Below, piece by piece: positions 13,105 through 15,051 of a DNA stretch of 15,051 nucleotides. This DNA comes from Anammoximicrobium sp964486845. Lineage in GTDB: Bacteria > Planctomycetota > Planctomycetia > Pirellulales > Pirellulaceae. A program made the position numbers and the translations under genes. The notes beneath the pieces are model-generated. The model ran no database searches. It saw nothing but the letters and a program-made list of their open reading frames with translations, and was not told the origin of the DNA. The stretch covers positions 1 to 15,051 of the forward strand of contig CAZAQY010000214.1 of the NCBI GenBank assembly GCA_964486845.1, written 5' to 3'. Numbering within the stretch: the stretch's first letter is position 1; every line of letters begins with the position of its first letter.

Positions 13105-13500
13105 ATGCAACGAGCGACTTTGTTACTGGTTGGGGCGGTTTTGGCCGGCCTTCTTGCCACCCAGGCATTCGGCGGCGACTTGCCTTCGCGGAGTTTCCTT
13201 GACGGCGGAGCGGCTGTGCTGACCGTGGCGCACCACGGCGGGCATGGTCCCCATCCCGCCCATCGCGGACCGGAGTACGACAGGCACGGGTACTCCCGGA
13301 GCTACCACTACCGGCCGTCGCCTTACGTGTATCGGCCGCCGATCCATCGACCTCCGGCCGTGATTTATGGTTTCCCGCCGCCGGTCGTGTATCCGCCGCT
13401 GTATCCCCCGCGGCACATCTGCGGACCGGGTTGCGGGTGCGGATACCCGTACGAGTTCTACTATCGCGGTAACGGATGGGGATTCTCGTTCGGCTTCTGA
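13105..13500 (+). CDS. Small secreted His/Pro/Tyr-rich protein of unknown function
   Basis: 131 residues; not recognised as a named family. Residues 1-21 form a signal peptide (MQR, a hydrophobic core of Leu/Ala/Val/Gly, likely cut after ATQA). The mature part has a His-rich stretch (VAHHGGHGPHPAHRG, 42-55), then a low-complexity region rich in Tyr and Pro (YRPSPYVYRPPIHRPP, YPPLYPPR), a cysteine cluster CGPGCGCG at 106-113, and an aromatic Gly-rich tail ending GWGFSFGF. The start is supported by GGAGAGGAG seven bases upstream; another ATG at 13098 is in a different frame. His, Tyr and Cys could suit metal binding or wall cross-linking, but that is a guess. A sigma-54-type promoter lies upstream, and the propeller gene follows 118 bp later on the same strand. 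Confidence 0.75.
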   Translation: MQRATLLLVGAVLAGLLATQAFGGDLPSRSFLDGGAAVLTVAHHGGHGPHPAHRGPEYDRHGYSRSYHYRPSPYVYRPPIHRPPAVIYGFPPPVVYPPLYPPRHICGPGCGCGYPYEFYYRGNGWGFSFGF

Positions 13501-13507
13501 TCGGAGA

Positions 13508-13521
13508 TTGTTCGAGAACAA
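13508..13521. promoter_or_regulatory. Short perfect dyad between the two rightward genes
   Basis: TTGTTC-GA-GAACAA has 6-bp arms and begins 7 bases after the stop of the small secreted protein. It ends about 20 bases upstream of a possible -35 for the next gene. No T-run follows, so it is more likely an operator-like site or a chance dyad than a terminator. Confidence 0.3.
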
Positions 13522-13541
13522 AGTAGCCATCACACTCCGCG

Positions 13542-13570
13542 TTGCGCAATTCGGGCACGCGTGGTATCCT
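13542..13570 (+). promoter_or_regulatory. Possible sigma-70-type promoter of the PQQ-like gene
   Basis: TTGCGC (13542-13547) and TATCCT (13565-13570) are separated by 17 bases. The -10 matches consensus at 4 of 6 positions; the -35 keeps only TTG. Transcription would begin near 13577, about 42 nt before the start codon, so the propeller gene could be expressed independently of the small gene upstream. Confidence 0.4.
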
Positions 13571-13618
13571 GAATCGTGTCCTCTGTCCGTTCACTTCAGG
13601 GATGCGAAAGGATCTGCC

Positions 13619-14956
13619 ATGACCACGAATCTTGCTCGCCGGCTGATCGCGTTGTGCATGGTCTTCATCTTCGTCCGGGCCTGTCTCGCGGACGACTGGC
13701 CGCAGTGGCTGGGGCCGAACCGTGACAGTGTGTGGCGGGAAACGGGGATCGTCGAACGGTTCCCGGCGGATGGGCCGCCCGTCCGCTGGCGGGCGCAGGT
13801 TGCCGGAGGCTACGCGGGGCCCGCAGTGGCCGCTGGCCGAGTCTACGTCATGGACTATTTCACCACAGGCGACCGCGCGCCCGATCCCAACAGCCGCAGC
13901 AAGCTGCAGGGCCAGGAACGCGTGCTCTGCTTCCGTGCCGCCGATGGCCAGTTGCTGTGGAAGCACCAGTACGATTGCCCGTACCAGATCTCCTTCCCCG
14001 CCGGCCCGCGCTGCACGCCGACGGTGGACGGCGACCGCGTGTACACGCTGGGCGCCGAGGGGGACCTGCGATGCCTGAAGACCGGCGATGGCTCCCTGGT
14101 CTGGTCCCACAACTTTCCCCGTGATTACCAAGCTGCCACGCCCATGTGGGGCCACTGCGGACATCCGCTGGTCGACGGCGAGCGATTGTTCTGCGTGGTC
14201 GGCGGCGAGGGCCGTATCGCGATGGCCTTCGACAAGCGCACGGGCAAGGAACTATGGCGCGCCCTGTCGGCCAAAGAGCAGGCTTACTGTCCGCCGGCGA
14301 TGATCGACGCCGGCGGCCGGCGGCAACTGGTGATCTGGCACGCCGAAGCGATCAACGGTCTGGAGCCCGAAACGGGCCGCGTCGCCTGGTCCGTCCCCTT
14401 GGATGCCAACTATGCGATGGGCATTGCCACGCCGCGGCAGTTGGGGCAGTACCTGTTCGCCGGTGGCATTGTCAACAAGTCGGTGCTCTTGCGGCTGGCC
14501 TCGGATCAGGCTGCTCCCCAGGTCCTCTGGCGGGGAGCCAGAGGCAGGGGCATCGGCCCCGTGATGGTTACGCCGTTCCTGGAAGGTGACTATCTGTACG
14601 GCGTCGATGGCAAGGGGGAACTACGGTGTGTCAGGCTGGCGACGGGCGAGCAACTCTGGACCACCTATGCGGCGACGGCTCCGGACAATCGCCCGACGCA
14701 CTCCGCCTGTGCCTTTCTGGTCAAGCACGGGGACCGTTTCTTCCTGCCCAGCGAGACGGGCGAGCTGATCATCGCCCGGCTGACGCCGGAGAAGTACGAC
14801 GAGATCTGCCGAGCCAAGATCATCGAGCCGACGGGCGTCGCCTTTGGGCGGAGTGTGTGGTGGAGCCATCCGGCGTTCGCCCAGCAGTGCCTGTTCGCCC
14901 GCAACGACAAGGAACTCGTCTGTGTCTCGCTGGCGGCCGCCGAGACTCGCCAATGA
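13619..14956 (+). CDS. Secreted PQQ-like beta-propeller repeat protein
   Basis: 445 residues. A signal peptide at about 1-24 (MTTNLARR, hydrophobic core, cut near CLA-DD) is followed at once by DWPQWLGPNRDSVW, the opening signature of a very common planctomycete family of exported propellers related to quinoprotein dehydrogenases. Blade motifs of the PQQ type recur: FRAADGQLLWKH (105-116), LKTGDGSLVWSH (153-164), FDKRTGKELWRA (204-215), LEPETGRVAWSV (248-259) and VRLATGEQLWTT (338-349). The set of acid and Cys-Cys residues of true PQQ dehydrogenases is not evident, so it is probably not a quinoprotein enzyme; members are poorly characterised and may bind ligands or partners in the periplasm. 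The ATG at 13619 has AAAGGA seven bases upstream; the open frame further upstream overlaps the preceding gene and is not coding. Confidence 0.88.
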   Translation: MTTNLARRLIALCMVFIFVRACLADDWPQWLGPNRDSVWRETGIVERFPADGPPVRWRAQVAGGYAGPAVAAGRVYVMDYFTTGDRAPDPNSRSKLQGQERVLCFRAADGQLLWKHQYDCPYQISFPAGPRCTPTVDGDRVYTLGAEGDLRCLKTGDGSLVWSHNFPRDYQAATPMWGHCGHPLVDGERLFCVVGGEGRIAMAFDKRTGKELWRALSAKEQAYCPPAMIDAGGRRQLVIWHAEAINGLEPETGRVAWSVPLDANYAMGIATPRQLGQYLFAGGIVNKSVLLRLASDQAAPQVLWRGARGRGIGPVMVTPFLEGDYLYGVDGKGELRCVRLATGEQLWTTYAATAPDNRPTHSACAFLVKHGDRFFLPSETGELIIARLTPEKYDEICRAKIIEPTGVAFGRSVWWSHPAFAQQCLFARNDKELVCVSLAAAETRQ

Positions 14957-14972
14957 TCGACTCCCCGTGTGG

Positions 14973-14994
14973 CACTGCTTGCTTGCAAGCAGTG
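14973..14994. repeat. Perfect 10-bp-arm palindrome after the PQQ-like gene
   Basis: CACTGCTTGC (14973-14982) and GCAAGCAGTG (14985-14994) are perfect reverse complements separated by TT, starting 17 bases after the stop codon. It would form a strong hairpin, but the next bases are TTGGCGCGGC rather than a T-run, so rho-independent termination is doubtful. It could protect the 3' end of the mRNA or be a dispersed palindromic element. Confidence 0.7.
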
Positions 14995-14996
14995 TT

Positions 14997-15051
14997 GGCG
15001 CGGCAGGCACGGCGCCGGCGCGGCAGGCACGGCGCCGGCGCGGCAGGCACG
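14997..15051. repeat. 20-bp G+C-rich tandem repeat running off the right edge
   Basis: The unit CGGCAGGCACGGCGCCGGCG begins at 15001, repeats exactly at 15021, and a third copy is cut off at 15051; four bases of a preceding copy (14997-15000) also match. The period is exactly 20 and no mismatch is visible. It carries the palindrome GGCGCC. A break inside such a repeat is typical of a contig end, so its true length is unknown. Confidence 0.8.

Noticed and set aside
13367..13618. Upstream extension of the PQQ-like gene
   Set aside because: It overlaps the secreted small protein in another frame; the true start at 13619 has a ribosome site and is followed directly by a signal peptide.
14972..14989. 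Second sigma-54-like match, TGGCAC followed by TTGCT or TTGCA, after the PQQ-like gene
   Set aside because: The GG to GC distance is two bases too short or too long for either choice; the sequence is explained by the palindrome.

Overview
The window most likely comes from a planctomycete of the Pirellulales type. Four things point that way: a giant secreted protein carrying an LEPR-XLL type motif (LESRALLS); a PQQ-like propeller protein opening with the DWPQWLGPNRD signature; an archaeal-type MtrH methyltransferase, in line with the tetrahydromethanopterin C1 chemistry known in Planctomycetes; and palindromic intergenic elements. The DNA is G+C-rich, with G/C-ending codons in most genes. The assignment rests on recognition, not on a search.

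Layout. From the left edge to about 10.09 kb, one uninterrupted minus-strand frame encodes at least 3,362 residues of a giant exported protein whose C-terminus lies off the left edge. In N-to-C order (high to low coordinates) it has: a short pre-peptidase-C-like remnant; LEPR-XLL; a propeptide and a subtilase/sedolisin-like peptidase; an Ig-like domain; seven propeller-like repeats; four CARDB-type domains; six tandem jelly-roll plus Ig-like units of about 280-300 residues each; and the start of a right-handed beta-helix. Its 5' end has no convincing start codon, ribosome site or signal peptide, so the gene looks truncated, rearranged or misassembled just below mtrH.

Upstream on the same strand are a stand-alone mtrH-like methyltransferase gene (10149-11060) and a TrpB2-type tryptophan synthase beta gene (11245-12615), 184 bp apart with REP-like hairpins between them. 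A 489-bp divergent intergenic region follows. It holds a possible sigma-70 promoter for trpB, a 12-bp tandem repeat with an inverted copy, a perfect 7-bp-arm dyad, and a good sigma-54 (-24/-12) promoter match facing right. Rightward come a small secreted His/Pro/Tyr-rich protein (13105-13500) and a secreted PQQ-like beta-propeller protein (13619-14956). The window ends in a perfect palindrome followed by 20-bp tandem repeats that run off the edge.

How the genes relate. trpB and mtrH may be co-expressed, but the hairpins between them leave this open. The giant protein, the small secreted protein and the propeller protein are all probably exported or cell-envelope proteins. I see no tRNA, rRNA, CRISPR array, transposase or integrase. 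The features most worth following up are the abnormal 5' junction of the giant gene, its peptidase with Glu at the usual His position, the MtrH/TrpB2 pairing, and the sigma-54-type promoter.
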